A DNA stretch of 64,000 nucleotides, from NCBI GenBank assembly GCA_038206725.1, contig JBBRAO010000013.1:8776-72775 (forward strand). The letters are read 5' to 3'. Source of the DNA: JBAXXL01 sp038206725. GTDB lineage: Bacteria > Bacteroidota > Ignavibacteria > Kapaibacteriales > UBA2268. Each line of letters begins with the position of its first letter. The stretch's first letter is position 1. Below the pieces are notes generated by a model that was not told where the DNA came from, ran no database searches, and was given only the letters and a program-made list of their open reading frames with translations. The translations under genes were made by a program, and so were the position numbers. This document shows, piece by piece, positions 1-8,916 of this stretch.

Positions 1-1
1 T

Positions 2-1252
2 CAAATTGATTTGTCGCGTCAGGAAGTTGTAAAACCCAATCCTCGAGCAAAAGCACCACAAAATCAGGTAAATCAAAGTCTGGTTATAGCTCCGCCGGAA
101 TCACTCATCGACGGTGAATTCATAGAAAATGACTATAAAATTATATTTACTCCTGATTTCATATCGGGAAACCCAGGTTACAGTACTTATTATGGAGCTC
201 AAGGTATCGCTCAAATGCTTTTTTCCGATAAAATGGGCGATCACCAAATATTTGTTCAGGCGAATCTTTACAGAGATTTGAAGAGCAGTACTATTTTCTT
301 GGGTTATAATTATCTGCCGAAAATAATTGATTGGCAGTTTTCAGCATATCACATAGCCGGTTATGTATCGGGGTACCAACCTGAAAACGTAGAAGCATTA
401 ACCGGTTATACCATAAGCGGTTATAGATATAGAAATATTGGCGTGGGGGCTTTAGCAAGTTATCCGGTGAGTTTGTTTCAACGATATGAAGCAGGTGCCG
501 ATGCTATGCTTCTGACAAAAGAAAATGTTTATTTTGCTCAGTATGAGCCATCAACATATAAGTTTCTTGTTGTTCCAAAAGCTAAAATGGTTTTCGATAA
601 TACATTATGGAGTAATTTCGGTCCCGTAAGAGGTTTGCGTTATTTTGTCGAAGTGAAGGGATCTCCTGTAATCGGCGGCAAAGGTGTTGGCTTTGCTTCA
701 ATTGGAACCGATATTCGATATTATCAACCTATTATTCGAGATTTAACCCTTGCGCTCAGAGGGTCGGCAAAAGGAAGCTTTGGTACTAACCCTCAGAAAT
801 ATTTTATTGGTGGTCAAGAGAATTGGATAAACGCAAGATTCAAAAACCAACTTTTACCTTTCGCCCAACCGGAAGATTTCGCTTTAATGGAATTTCAAAC
901 TCCGCTGAGAGGGTGGTCGACTGCTGAAGCTCAAGGTTCGAAATTCTTTATGGTTAACGCCGAACTCCGCTATCCTTTTTTAACGGCGCTTTTCGCAGGC
1001 GATACACCGTTTTTTGTCAAAGGTATTGAAGCCGTTGTATTCAGTGATTTGGGTTCCGCGTTCGACGACAAATTTGTTTATTCACATTACGATAAATATG
1101 GTGTTGAGCAGATAGATTTGTTATGGTCAGCGGGATTTGGGGTTCGCACTTACATTTTCGGACTGCCGATTAAATTCGATGTCGCTTGGATGAAACAAAT
1201 TAGCGGTTGGTCATCGCCAGCGTATCTTTGGTCTTTAGGATTTGATTTCTAA
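2..1252 (+). CDS. Outer-membrane beta-barrel protein, C-terminal part (5' end outside window)
   Basis: Only the last 416 codons are present; the frame is open to the window edge, so the TTG at 11 is probably not the true start. The visible part alternates aromatic and polar residues in short strands and ends in FDF, the terminal-aromatic pattern of outer-membrane barrels. It resembles the C-terminal barrel found on surface proteins with an N-terminal beta-propeller or peptidase part in Ignavibacteria-type genomes; that comparison is from memory. No catalytic motif is visible in this part. Membrane location is well supported; function is unknown. Confidence 0.7.
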   Translation, partial: QIDLSRQEVVKPNPRAKAPQNQVNQSLVIAPPESLIDGEFIENDYKIIFTPDFISGNPGYSTYYGAQGIAQMLFSDKMGDHQIFVQANLYRDLKSSTIFLGYNYLPKIIDWQFSAYHIAGYVSGYQPENVEALTGYTISGYRYRNIGVGALASYPVSLFQRYEAGADAMLLTKENVYFAQYEPSTYKFLVVPKAKMVFDNTLWSNFGPVRGLRYFVEVKGSPVIGGKGVGFASIGTDIRYYQPIIRDLTLALRGSAKGSFGTNPQKYFIGGQENWINARFKNQLLPFAQPEDFALMEFQTPLRGWSTAEAQGSKFFMVNAELRYPFLTALFAGDTPFFVKGIEAVVFSDLGSAFDDKFVYSHYDKYGVEQIDLLWSAGFGVRTYIFGLPIKFDVAWMKQISGWSSPAYLWSLGFDF

Positions 1253-1380
1253 GATAAAAAAGCAACTTAAGTTATATACAAATCAACTCCAATTTGTCTG
1301 AACCACGATTCAAAGGATTTATTGGATTAAAGGATTTTTTGGTCATAACGCGGAAGCGATAATCCATCTTCATCGGTTTA

Positions 1381-1450
1381 CTCATCCGATGACTGCCAGT
1401 CATCGGATGAGTTTGGAATTTTCCTTGTTCCCAAGCTCCTGCTTTGGAAC
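1381..1450. repeat. Composite palindromic repeat (P1 + P2)
   Basis: Two hairpins lie side by side. P1 (1381-1411) is a perfect inverted repeat with 15-bp arms, CTCATCCGATGACTG and its complement, around one C. P2 (1427-1450) has the arms GTTCCCAAGC and GCTTTGGAAC around a TCCT loop. P1 recurs at 10355-10385 and 51092-51122, P2 at 10312-10337, 49416-49441, 51220-51243 and, more diverged, 33441-33468. They sit in the gap between two convergent genes, next to a sorting-tail remnant. Confidence 0.8.
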
Positions 1451-1458
1451 ATAAACAT

Positions 1459-1509
1459 CTACATCTTCACAAACTTCGCTGTCACACCACCCACTTTTAC
1501 ATAATAAAT
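1459..1509 (-). pseudogene. Orphan T9SS C-terminal sorting-tail fragment
   Basis: Read on the minus strand this stretch encodes YYVKVGGVTAKFVKM followed by a stop, which is the end of a T9SS type A sorting domain. The reading frame meets a stop one codon upstream (at 1510-1512), so no cargo protein is attached. It ends 28 bp before the 3' end of lptD. It resembles the tails at 51252-51404 and 47618-47785 and the intact tail of the Asp-box protein at 25586-26875. Best read as debris of a deleted or recombined T9SS cargo gene. Confidence 0.65.
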
Positions 1510-1537
1510 TCATCGCGGCAGAGCGGAAATATCGATT

Positions 1538-4210
1538 CTAACGCATAAATGGGTTGCGTTGTTTCTCGATTTTCAAATCTTTCAATTGCGAAGCTTTTAT
1601 GCCGAATCGTAAGTAAAACCCTTGGTTCGAGCCGAAAGGGGTCCAGTTGAATTGCAGGTCCCAGCAATGTAAATCTTTGTTCAAACTCAAAACAGGTGTG
1701 CGGAATTCTTTGTTGATTACATCGTAACCTGTCGAAGTGCGGATTTTCCAAGTTTCTGCAATAGTAAAGTTCAGCGAGGCATTTAGAAACAATGAATGTT
1801 GAACGGACGCTTGGTCTTTAGTTGTTTGAGTGAAGCTGTATGTGGCTCCAACATTAAAATCCCAAGGTAAATTGAATTTACTATACCCCGGGTTATTTTC
1901 ACCAAATATGTCCGGTTCTTTGTATTTTTTGAATCGGGATGTAAATCTTTGTCCCAAAATCGGCTTGACCTTTTCCGTTGTTGCGGAATCTTTGTCTCCT
2001 CCGGCTAATTGAGGATCGAACGAAACTCCCGTTGAGGAAAATCGGGTCGATAAACTAACGGATAGATTGGTTAATCTTGCCAAGCCCTTCCCGTTAGCCG
2101 CTAAATATTGGTTAATCTTCTGATAAGAAGTACTTGTATCGCCGGTATATTGATTCACCCTTTTAACAATGGCTTCATCGTAAGGTGTAAAAACGGCATT
2201 GCCTGAAAATTCTAAAAAGTCAATCGCCGGTGTGCGGAAACCCATTGAAATATTACTCATCTTTAAAGAATCAGCGGCAAAATTGTAATTACCGTTGAAA
2301 GTCAAACTCAGCAATTCGTAATTTTTAGCATCAAGACTATCACCTTGAGGAACTTTCATTTCAAAAACGTGTCTATCACTATAATTGATTTGTAATGCTT
2401 CTTTGTTAAACGCCAAACCCCCACCGTCATTTGAAAAGCGATTATAAACGACCGTATCGCCATAAGCATCTTCGTAAGAACTAAAGTATGTTTTATTTGT
2501 TGATTGGTCGGGATGCCAAGACACACTCATATTCGGTTGATATGTATGGCGGAAAGCCTTCACTCCAATATATTCCGGCTTTAAGAAAAACAAAAATGGG
2601 CGGCGGCTGTCAACAACACCGAAGACTTTTGTGGAGAGCGATGCTTCAAATGCCAAATTTTGTTCATAGAAAAATCCACTATTATACGTATCGTGCGTCG
2701 AGGAATCAGACGCGGTAAAAGTACGGTTCAATTGACGACGATAAATGTTGGCGTTATACCTAATCGAAGGAGTCAAAGTGAAATAACCCAATTTCGGTGA
2801 AATCGAAAAATCCGGTCTTATCTCAATTCGGCTTCTATCACCAAGTACAAAATTGGTATCAGCCCAAGAGCTGTCCGCTTCTTTCATTTGCTTAACGGAC
2901 ATCGTTTTACTATTATCGTAAATTGCGCTTAAGCGTAAACGAGTTTGGAAATCGCGTACCCATCGTGGAAGCAATGTGATATTATTCAACGGTTTAATAG
3001 TTGGAATATTAAACATCGCATTCGTACTTTGATTATACGTTTGTGTGATGATATTTTGTTCGCGGTCGTAAGAAAGCGAAAGTGAATTGCGGTTATCGAA
3101 ATTCTTGGTGAATGATGCACGCGAAGAAATGTTCTGTTGGCTCCAATCAGCTTGACTGTTGGCATAAGAGCCTGAATAAGAGCGGCGGTTGAAATTCGCA
3201 CTGGCGAAATTAACATTAACATCCAATTGCTCTTGCGGCGAAAATTTTTGCGAATGTTTTGCTTCGACTTTCCAATTAGTTGTAAACGGATCATCAACAT
3301 CCATTCTTGTAGAGCCGTATTCGAGGTTCAAATATCCGTTAAATCTGTCTAAAAGATTCCAACGAGTTGAGTTTTTTAGCATATACCCGCCCTTGGAATA
3401 AATATCAGCTTTTATCTGGGTATCCCAATAATCGGAAATAGCAAGATAAAATCCCATATCTTTGAAAACCACACCACGGGAGGATGAAAAATAAAACGAA
3501 GGAACAATAACACCTGATTGGCGGCCACTTTGCATAGGAAAAAATATTCCGATTGGAATAATAGCAAGTGGTAATTGCTCAACATAAAATGTAATCGGTT
3601 CAACAAAAACCTTTTCACCCGCGACAAATTTCATTTTCTTAGCGCCAAAGTAATAATGCGGTTCGGGGGCGTCGCAAGTGGTATAATAACCATTTTCTAT
3701 ATAGTATTCCTTTGCTGAAATACGTTTAATTCTATTTCCAAAATAATATCCCTCGTCCAATTGGGTTTCGCCCATAGAAATTAAACCTTTCTGTGAACGC
3801 AGATTAAATTTAATTCTTTCGCCGGCGAATTTTTCTCCTTTGTCATCGAAAACAGGAAACCCTTTGGGTGTTTTATTGGAATCCAAAGTACCATAAGCCG
3901 TTAGCTCACCTGTTTCAAAAGATATATCAATAATCTCGGCTTCTAAAGTTTGCTTTTTCAGCTTTATTAGTGCATTTCCTCTATAGTGCATAATTTTCGA
4001 TTGAATATCTAACGTAATCGTATCGCTTGCTCTCGAAAATACTGTTGAGTCCAATCCGCCTTCGTGAATTCCTTTATTCTTAAATATAGAATCCGCCGGA
4101 ATTGAAATCGTATTTTTCTTGGGCACAGAATTGGTATCGGTTTGCGACTTTAGTGATGCAAACCCGAATAATAGTATGAAAACGAGAATTATGTAGTTAC
4201 TTTTTATCAT
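1538..4210 (-). CDS. lptD: LptD-like LPS-assembly outer-membrane protein
   Basis: 890 residues. An N-terminal signal peptide (about 1-22, ending in LKSQ) is followed by an OstA/LptA-like beta-jellyroll part (about 65-200, with the typical TITLDIQSKIMHYRGNA and GYYTTCDAPEPHYYF stretches) and then a long barrel domain to the C-terminus. LptD inserts lipopolysaccharide into the outer leaflet of the outer membrane. A conserved cysteine lies near residue 180; the multi-cysteine pattern of the E. coli protein is not seen, which is usual in Bacteroidota. Its start overlaps the end of the upstream lipoprotein gene by 14 nt, so the two are probably translated from one mRNA. Confidence 0.87.
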   Translation of the reverse strand: MIKSNYIILVFILLFGFASLKSQTDTNSVPKKNTISIPADSIFKNKGIHEGGLDSTVFSRASDTITLDIQSKIMHYRGNALIKLKKQTLEAEIIDISFETGELTAYGTLDSNKTPKGFPVFDDKGEKFAGERIKFNLRSQKGLISMGETQLDEGYYFGNRIKRISAKEYYIENGYYTTCDAPEPHYYFGAKKMKFVAGEKVFVEPITFYVEQLPLAIIPIGIFFPMQSGRQSGVIVPSFYFSSSRGVVFKDMGFYLAISDYWDTQIKADIYSKGGYMLKNSTRWNLLDRFNGYLNLEYGSTRMDVDDPFTTNWKVEAKHSQKFSPQEQLDVNVNFASANFNRRSYSGSYANSQADWSQQNISSRASFTKNFDNRNSLSLSYDREQNIITQTYNQSTNAMFNIPTIKPLNNITLLPRWVRDFQTRLRLSAIYDNSKTMSVKQMKEADSSWADTNFVLGDRSRIEIRPDFSISPKLGYFTLTPSIRYNANIYRRQLNRTFTASDSSTHDTYNSGFFYEQNLAFEASLSTKVFGVVDSRRPFLFFLKPEYIGVKAFRHTYQPNMSVSWHPDQSTNKTYFSSYEDAYGDTVVYNRFSNDGGGLAFNKEALQINYSDRHVFEMKVPQGDSLDAKNYELLSLTFNGNYNFAADSLKMSNISMGFRTPAIDFLEFSGNAVFTPYDEAIVKRVNQYTGDTSTSYQKINQYLAANGKGLARLTNLSVSLSTRFSSTGVSFDPQLAGGDKDSATTEKVKPILGQRFTSRFKKYKEPDIFGENNPGYSKFNLPWDFNVGATYSFTQTTKDQASVQHSLFLNASLNFTIAETWKIRTSTGYDVINKEFRTPVLSLNKDLHCWDLQFNWTPFGSNQGFYLRFGIKASQLKDLKIEKQRNPFMR

Positions 4211-4973
4211 CTAAATCAACAATTTTTGCTTTTTCGGGTATTTTGAAACTTTTTACAGAAAGCTTTTCTAACGAAAATTCCTCAATTTTAATCGTTAGTT
4301 TACTTTTTCCGCTAACGAATACAATTTTTTCAGGGTATTCCTTCGACTCGCCGTAACTGTAATCTACTTTATAGGATTCCCCAGGATTTGTACTTTTATG
4401 TTTATATCGTGCAATAGTATTATAATTTTTTTGTAACCACAAGCTGTCTTTTGCCAATACATCGCCATAAATAAGAGCTTCCAAAGAATCGTTCGGCTTG
4501 GTATCTTTTTCAAAACGAGATATATCGCCATAAGGATGACAACGGATTAGCCCGATTATATCTTGATAGGAAATTGCTATTTGGAGAGCTTCTTTGAAAT
4601 TTTCCTTTGTTGGTTTACCTTTGTAAAGTATGGCGTTCCATTTATCTAATAAAAAGAACTGCTCTTTTGTAGAAAAGAGTTCCGCCAATACCATATTAAA
4701 AGGTCCAAGTACTTTCATCCCGAGTGTATCACCGTTTTGGTTGATGCTTGCGCTAAATTCATTGGAAGTTCCGGAATTTATATATTCGATGGATGTCATA
4801 AGCGATATATACTTTAGCTCTTTTTTAGGGGGTACCGGTTTCGCTTTGGGTTTCTCCAAGGGTTTTTCTATAGGTTTCTCTTTTAGGCTGTCTTTGGCGG
4901 TTTTATCCACGGTTGAGCAACTAATCAAAACAGAAATCAGACTTATTAATACAATCAAATAATACTTTTTCAT
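4197..4973 (-). CDS. Lipoprotein, LolA/LolB-like (DUF4292 type), upstream of lptD
   Basis: 258 residues. The N-terminus MKKYYLIVLISLISVLISCS carries a lipobox with the acylated cysteine at 19, then a Lys/Pro-rich linker (about 25-52). The rest alternates short beta strands, with phrases such as LGMKVLGPFNMVLAELF and YPEKIVFVSGKSKLTIKI that resemble the DUF4292/LolB fold, a lipid-binding half-barrel. Co-transcription with lptD (14-nt overlap) suggests a role in moving lipids or lipoproteins to the outer membrane. The family assignment is by eye; lipoprotein status is clear. Confidence 0.75.
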   Translation of the reverse strand: MKKYYLIVLISLISVLISCSTVDKTAKDSLKEKPIEKPLEKPKAKPVPPKKELKYISLMTSIEYINSGTSNEFSASINQNGDTLGMKVLGPFNMVLAELFSTKEQFFLLDKWNAILYKGKPTKENFKEALQIAISYQDIIGLIRCHPYGDISRFEKDTKPNDSLEALIYGDVLAKDSLWLQKNYNTIARYKHKSTNPGESYKVDYSYGESKEYPEKIVFVSGKSKLTIKIEEFSLEKLSVKSFKIPEKAKIVDLDDKK

Positions 4974-5119
4974 ACGATTTTTTTCAAATTTGTAAAATAG
5001 GAACTTAAAAATTACGAATATTTATAATATTAAAAAAATATATGAATGTTACTTTCATCACGAAACAATTCAAAATAAAAAACGTCTTATAAAAATTATA
5101 TTATAAAATCAGTAAAAAA

Positions 5120-5539
5120 ATGCTTTATGTAACGAAAAAAATGGGGTTTTCTGCTTCGCACAGATTATATAATCCCGACTTGACCGACGAAGAAAACTTT
5201 GAACTTTTTGATAAGTGCAGTAACCCAAGCGGCCATGGTCATAACTATACTATCGAAGTTACAGTTGCCGGCGGTGTGCAGGAAAAAACCGGTTATGTGA
5301 TTGATATGAAGAAGCTAAAGCATCTTATTAAAAAAGAAATTATTGATAAAGTAGATCATAAAAATCTGAACTCTGATGTGGATTTTCTTGTTGGTATCAA
5401 TCCGACAGTCGAGAATTTAGTTCTTTCATTTTGGGGAATACTTGAAAACGAGATTCCTAATGGACGACTTTATCAAATAAGGTTATATGAAACTGATTCA
5501 AGTTACGTAGATTATTATGGCAATAAAGGTAAGCAATAG
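5120..5539 (+). CDS. queD: 6-pyruvoyl-tetrahydropterin synthase / 6-carboxytetrahydropterin synthase
   Basis: 139 residues, full length. Zinc ligands are H14 (FSASHRL), H39 and H41 (GHGHNY), and C33 in KCSNPSGHGHNY is the catalytic cysteine. The enzyme acts on dihydroneopterin triphosphate, the product of the FolE encoded 5 bp downstream, so the pair can make 6-carboxytetrahydropterin for 7-deazaguanine (queuosine) synthesis or a reduced pterin. No queC, queE or queF is nearby, so the choice between QueD and PTPS stays open. It heads a plus-strand operon running to surA. Confidence 0.9.
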   Translation: MLYVTKKMGFSASHRLYNPDLTDEENFELFDKCSNPSGHGHNYTIEVTVAGGVQEKTGYVIDMKKLKHLIKKEIIDKVDHKNLNSDVDFLVGINPTVENLVLSFWGILENEIPNGRLYQIRLYETDSSYVDYYGNKGKQ

Positions 5540-5544
5540 GGGCA

Positions 5545-6183
5545 ATGATGAATAACATAATCGAAGAATTGGAAAAATTTGACGCGAACGGCAATCGCGA
5601 GCTATCGGTAGAAGAACGTGCCTTGATGATATCTCAATTAGAGGCTAAATTTTCGGAAGTGCTCGATATATTGAGGATGAGCAAAGAGGATCCTAATTTA
5701 ACCTTTACTCCCCACCGAATGGCAAAAATGTATGTGAACGAATTGCTGTCCGGTAGATTTACTGAGCCACCTAAAATAACGGTATTTCCCAATCGTAATA
5801 ATGTTAATAATCTGGTCATCAGTAAAGGAATAAAAGTTATGTCGCTTTGCTCGCACCATTGGCAAGTTATTTCCGGACATTGTTCTATTGGATATATCCC
5901 CGATGAAAACGTAGTTGGAATTTCGAAATTGACACGTATAGTGGATTGGTTTTGCCGTAGAGCCCAAATTCAAGAAGAGCTTGGCGAACAAATAGCCGAT
6001 TATATCGAGGACTTGATTCATCCGTTGGCTTTGGGTGTTGTGATAAATGCGAAGCATTATTGTATGATAGCGCGTGGTGTTAGCGCCGGTGAGGAAGACA
6101 GCGTAATGGTTACATCGGTAGTTCGCGGATTAATGATGGACGATGCGACATTAAGAAATGAGTTTATGAAGCTGATTGATTAA
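5545..6183 (+). CDS. folE: GTP cyclohydrolase I
   Basis: 212 residues. The zinc-site motif LCSHHWQV, the GHCSIGYIP and VGISKLTRIVDWFCRRAQIQE signatures and the late cysteine in NAKHYCMIARGV are all present. The protein converts GTP to dihydroneopterin triphosphate, first step of folate and of 7-deazaguanine synthesis, in the cytoplasm. It follows queD by 5 bp and its stop overlaps the start region of rnhB. Two ATG codons (5545, 5548) are in tandem; either may be used. Confidence 0.95.
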   Translation: MMNNIIEELEKFDANGNRELSVEERALMISQLEAKFSEVLDILRMSKEDPNLTFTPHRMAKMYVNELLSGRFTEPPKITVFPNRNNVNNLVISKGIKVMSLCSHHWQVISGHCSIGYIPDENVVGISKLTRIVDWFCRRAQIQEELGEQIADYIEDLIHPLALGVVINAKHYCMIARGVSAGEEDSVMVTSVVRGLMMDDATLRNEFMKLID

Positions 6184-6187
6184 TCAA

Positions 6188-6829
6188 ATGGTAAAAACCG
6201 AACAGTTAGGCTTTGAAATAGAGATTCCGTTTCGAGCCGGTGGTAAAATCATCTGCGGGATTGACGAAGCCGGAAGAGGACCATTAGCCGGACCGGTAAC
6301 TGCCGCGGCTGTTATTTTGCCGGAAGATTTTGAAAATACCATAGGCATAAATGACTCGAAAAAATTGACATCTATTAAAAGAGATGAGTTGTTTGAAATA
6401 ATTATACGCTCAGCAAAGGCGTATTCGATTGTTATGTCGAGTGTAGAGGAAATTGAAGAAATTAATATTCTCCAGGCGACTATTTTAGCGATGAAGCGTG
6501 CTGTTGAGGGACTTGAAATAAAACCCGATATATTGTTGGTCGATGGAAATTACTTTCCTAAATGGAAGTACGACCACCACTGCATAAAAGGCGGCGACGC
6601 AAAAAGCCTATCCATAGCGGCGGCGTCGGTTTTGGCAAAAGTTGCGAGAGATAGATATATGGTAGAAATAGCACATTCGCTGTATCCGCAATATAACTTT
6701 CCAAAACACAAAGGTTATGGAACAAAAGAGCATTTTGACGCGATAAAAATGTTCGGTATATCGCCGATTCATCGGCAAAGCTATTTAAAAAAGTATTTTG
6801 CGGAAGAAAAACAGATTAAATTGATGTAA
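6188..6829 (+). CDS. rnhB: Ribonuclease HII
   Basis: 213 residues from the ATG at 6188; a TTG at 6176 in the same frame would add four residues but lies inside folE. The motif ICGIDEAGRGPLAGPV gives the first two acidic catalytic residues, LLVDGN the third, and the GDAKSLSIAAASVLAKVARD block is typical of type 2 RNases H. The enzyme nicks RNA in RNA/DNA hybrids and at single ribonucleotides. It follows folE by 4 bp and precedes the peptidyl-prolyl isomerase gene. Confidence 0.95.
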   Translation: MVKTEQLGFEIEIPFRAGGKIICGIDEAGRGPLAGPVTAAAVILPEDFENTIGINDSKKLTSIKRDELFEIIIRSAKAYSIVMSSVEEIEEINILQATILAMKRAVEGLEIKPDILLVDGNYFPKWKYDHHCIKGGDAKSLSIAAASVLAKVARDRYMVEIAHSLYPQYNFPKHKGYGTKEHFDAIKMFGISPIHRQSYLKKYFAEEKQIKLM

Positions 6830-6893
6830 TATTTCGTAATTTTGAAGACTATAAATGAATAAATTTTGTTTAACATTATTTAAATTGGAAGCA

Positions 6894-8903
6894 ATGAGAA
6901 AAGTAATTGGAATTATTGCAGTATTTGTCCTATTATCAGTAATAGCGAAAACTCAACCAAAGGATTTCACTAATGAAGTTCTAGCAGAAGTAGGATTAGA
7001 AAAAATCACTTACGGTGAACTGCAAAAGGCATATCAAAAAAATTCGAATCGAAAAAGTGTCGAATTATATAAACTACCAAAAGATAGTTTATACAATTTT
7101 TTGAATATCTATATTAATTACAGATTGAAAGTTCAGGATGCCGAGAAAAAAGGCTATCAAAATAAGCCGGAAATAATCGAAGAAATAAAACAAAGCCGGA
7201 AAGCTTTGGTGGAATCATATTTTTATGATGATCAATTATATAAGCCGTTTTTAAAAACGATGATTGATAAGCGCAAAATCGAAAAGAAAATTGCGATAAT
7301 TATGCAAGGTTTCAACGATATGGCTGTAACGGATTCCGCCGCGGCTTTGACTGCTATTAATGAAGCTGTGAACGAGCTTAAAAATGGAATACCTTTTGAA
7401 GACGTTGCGAAAGCATATTCTATGGATAAAAACACATCCCAAAATGGCGGACTAATTGATCGTTGGATAACAGCGGGTTCTGTAGCTCGTCAATTAGAAG
7501 ACCCAATTTACAAAACCGCTAAAGGACAATTATATCCTGACGTTTTAGTCGTCAAACAAAGCTTTTTCATTATGAAAGTTGTTGACGAATCTCCACGTAA
7601 ATTCGTAAAAGCAAGCCATATTTTAATTCAAAACAATCCTGATAAAAATATTGATTCTATTGCGAATATCGTATTGGCTAAATTGAAAAAAGGCGAATCT
7701 TTTGAAAAATTGGCTAAGTTATATTCCGACGATCCCGCTACAAAAGACATTGGCGGTACTTTCCCTGAATACTATAGCCGTTCAACCGGTTACGAAAAAT
7801 CGCAAAAACAATTAGTCGGCGAATTCGAAAATGCTATGTTTGCTTTAAAGAAAGGCGAAATCTCCGGAAAAGTAACAACTCAATACGGCATTCATATTAT
7901 CCGTTGCGATGATATACGCGATATAGACCCTGCCGCTGAATCCGAAGAACTTCGCGCTGTTTACAGAAGAAGTAAACTTTTCACCGACAAACAAAATTTA
8001 TTGGATTCATTAACTAAAGTTTATGGCTATAAATTAAATGAAAATGTATTAGTTGAAATATTAAAAAATGTTGATTCATCGAAAACAAACCTTCAAAGCG
8101 AATGGGCTAAGGATTTGAAACCTGAACTTTTGAATAAAGTTCTTTTCGAAATGAATAAGAAAAAATATACAGTTTCGGAATTTGTTAAAATACTTAACGA
8201 AAATAACGAATTTAAAGGTTATTCTTTGAATTTAGACGGCTTTTTAAGAGCAATTCAAAACTACACTCGTCCAATAGCATTTGACGAAGAAACAAAAAAT
8301 TACGAAAGTGTAAATCCTGACTTTGCTTCTATGATGAAAGAATTCCGCGATGGAATACTTCTTTTCAAAGTAGAGGGCGACGAAGTGTGGAATAAATTGA
8401 AATTCGATTCTACAAAAGCGCGCGAATTCTATACAATCAATAAAGATAAATACAAAACAGATTTAAGCTATGATTTAAGTGAAATCTTAGTATTCAACGA
8501 TTCAGCCGCTAGCAAAATTAGTAATAATTTGAAATCAGGAACGAATTTCGATACATTAGCTAAGCAATCTACTCAACGCGGTGGAATGCGCGAAAAAGCA
8601 GGTCGTTTAGGCGTAATGTCAACAGTTAAAGACGAACAAGCAAAGTTGGCTTTACCGTTTTCACCGAAAAAAGGACAGATTCTTCAACCGATAAAACTTG
8701 AAAAGGGGATAGCAGTATTACGTATTAATGAAATCTTCCCGGTTCGCCAAAAAAGTTTCGAAGAAGCAATACCCGATTTCGCAACAGCTTTCCAAGAAAT
8801 TCGCCAAAAAGAAATCACTGATAATTGGCTGAATTCTGTTAAAAAAGAAACAAAAATTGTTATTAACAAGAAAACTATAGATACAATTACAAAATCAAAA
8901 TAA
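6894..8903 (+). CDS. Periplasmic peptidyl-prolyl isomerase, multi-parvulin
   Basis: 669 residues from the ATG at 6894, which gives a clean signal peptide (MRKVIGIIAVFVLLSVIAKT); an in-frame ATG at 6855 would put 13 residues in front of it. A SurA/PpiD-like N-terminal helical part is followed by parvulin (rotamase) modules: a degenerate one around 140-240, a good one around 240-350 (KASHILIQNNP, then FENAMFALKKGEISGKVTTQYGIHII in two parts), and a weak third near the C-terminus (SYDLSEILVF). It likely folds or chaperones outer-membrane proteins, as does the next gene, surA, 13 bp downstream. Confidence 0.88.
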   Translation: MRKVIGIIAVFVLLSVIAKTQPKDFTNEVLAEVGLEKITYGELQKAYQKNSNRKSVELYKLPKDSLYNFLNIYINYRLKVQDAEKKGYQNKPEIIEEIKQSRKALVESYFYDDQLYKPFLKTMIDKRKIEKKIAIIMQGFNDMAVTDSAAALTAINEAVNELKNGIPFEDVAKAYSMDKNTSQNGGLIDRWITAGSVARQLEDPIYKTAKGQLYPDVLVVKQSFFIMKVVDESPRKFVKASHILIQNNPDKNIDSIANIVLAKLKKGESFEKLAKLYSDDPATKDIGGTFPEYYSRSTGYEKSQKQLVGEFENAMFALKKGEISGKVTTQYGIHIIRCDDIRDIDPAAESEELRAVYRRSKLFTDKQNLLDSLTKVYGYKLNENVLVEILKNVDSSKTNLQSEWAKDLKPELLNKVLFEMNKKKYTVSEFVKILNENNEFKGYSLNLDGFLRAIQNYTRPIAFDEETKNYESVNPDFASMMKEFRDGILLFKVEGDEVWNKLKFDSTKAREFYTINKDKYKTDLSYDLSEILVFNDSAASKISNNLKSGTNFDTLAKQSTQRGGMREKAGRLGVMSTVKDEQAKLALPFSPKKGQILQPIKLEKGIAVLRINEIFPVRQKSFEEAIPDFATAFQEIRQKEITDNWLNSVKKETKIVINKKTIDTITKSK

Positions 8904-8916
8904 AAACGGAGCTTTG

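Noticed and set aside
1497..1751. 84-codon minus-strand frame overlapping the end of lptD
   Set aside because: Shadow of lptD in another frame plus repeat DNA; no coding features.
4630..4962. 110-codon plus-strand frame within the lipoprotein gene
   Set aside because: Antisense shadow of the lipoprotein coding sequence; the lipobox and lptD overlap support the minus-strand gene.
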